Assembly: GCF_018070465.1 (NCBI RefSeq)
Contig: NZ_JAGPXT010000012.1
Coordinates: forward strand, 62,001-126,000
Reading direction: 5' to 3'
Length of the DNA: 64,000 nt
From: Micromonospora sp. C95
Lineage (GTDB): Bacteria; Actinomycetota; Actinomycetes; Mycobacteriales; Micromonosporaceae
In this document: positions 63,891 through 64,000 of the stretch, in pieces
Layout of the letters: each line of letters begins with the position of its first letter
Position numbering within the stretch: position 1 is the stretch's first letter
Made by a program: the position numbers and the translations under genes
The notes under the pieces: model-generated
What the model was told of the DNA's origin: nothing
Databases searched by the model: none
The model's input: only the letters and a program-made list of their open reading frames with translations

Positions 63891-64000
63891 TCAGTCGCGG
63901 GCCGCCGCGGCGGCCTTCATGTCGCGCTTGAGTTCCTGCGGCAGTGAGAAGGTGAGCCGCTCGTTCGCGGTCACCACCTCCTCGACGTCGGTGAAGCCAC
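63891..64000 (-). CDS. C-terminus of an unidentified protein (gene continues beyond the window)
   Basis: Only the last 35 residues are visible (ending ERLTFSLPQELKRDMKAAAAARD). The stop codon is at 63891-63893. Nothing in this piece identifies the family. Confidence 0.5.
   Translation of the reverse strand, partial: GFTDVEEVVTANERLTFSLPQELKRDMKAAAAARD

Overview
The window looks like chromosomal DNA of a high-GC actinomycete, most likely Micromonosporaceae (Micromonospora or a close relative). The GC content is very high, many genes use GTG starts, and a mycothiol S-conjugate amidase gene (mca) marks an actinobacterium. From memory, the gene order also matches two Mycobacterium tuberculosis core blocks: Rv1074c-Rv1083 (thiolase, SGNH protein, cbs, metB, greA, DUF4307, mca) and Rv1020-Rv1026 (mfd, mazG, eno, ftsB, DUF501, ppx). 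The family-level assignment is inference; no rRNA gene is present.

Layout. 1-9.5 kb: mycothiol detoxification (mca), greA, ilvA, a DUF4328 membrane protein, an amidase, metB, a two-gene nucleotidyltransferase (AbiEii-like) toxin-antitoxin candidate, a HIT hydrolase and msrA. 9.6-15.8 kb: one very large NACHT (NLR-type STAND) protein of 2059 residues. 16.1-21.0 kb: a tightly packed three-gene operon recognisable as the N-acetylglutaminylglutamine amide (NAGGN) osmoprotectant system (asnO-type amidotransferase, GNAT/ATP-grasp ligase, M42 peptidase). 21.0-21.3 kb: a structured leader with a 12-codon ORF behind an extreme Shine-Dalgarno sequence, then rnz and a GNAT gene. 22.9-28.1 kb: cbs, a YkvA protein, two tandem SGNH hydrolases joined by a 19-codon ORF, and a thiolase. 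28.1-34.4 kb: repeats, a BI-1 family protein, tRNA-Leu(UAA), a large membrane protein and type II NADH dehydrogenase. 34.5-39.7 kb: a DUF58/MoxR/DUF4129 operon with udgB and a dienelactone hydrolase. 39.9-44.2 kb: ppx, argA, DUF501, ftsB, eno. 44.4-52.5 kb: a lipoprotein, a DUF885 peptidase, mazG, a SurA-like lipoprotein and mfd. 52.8-64 kb: a cyclase, a peptidase remnant, ppc, an anchored protein, rmuC, a secreted S8 protease and two envelope proteins.

The genes are mostly housekeeping (sulfur amino acids, anaplerosis, glycolysis, transcription elongation and repair). The accessory islands are the AbiEii-like pair, the NACHT protein and the NAGGN operon. They sit next to each other between the metB block and rnz.

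The intergenic DNA is unusually structured. At least seven intergenic inverted repeats share a similar size and layout, and two of them supply the stop codon of the upstream gene. There are three sets of tandem repeats, and a 157-bp element with 40-bp terminal inverted repeats. The most interesting undescribed signal is probably the RNA architecture in front of rnz; the NACHT protein and the palindrome family come next.
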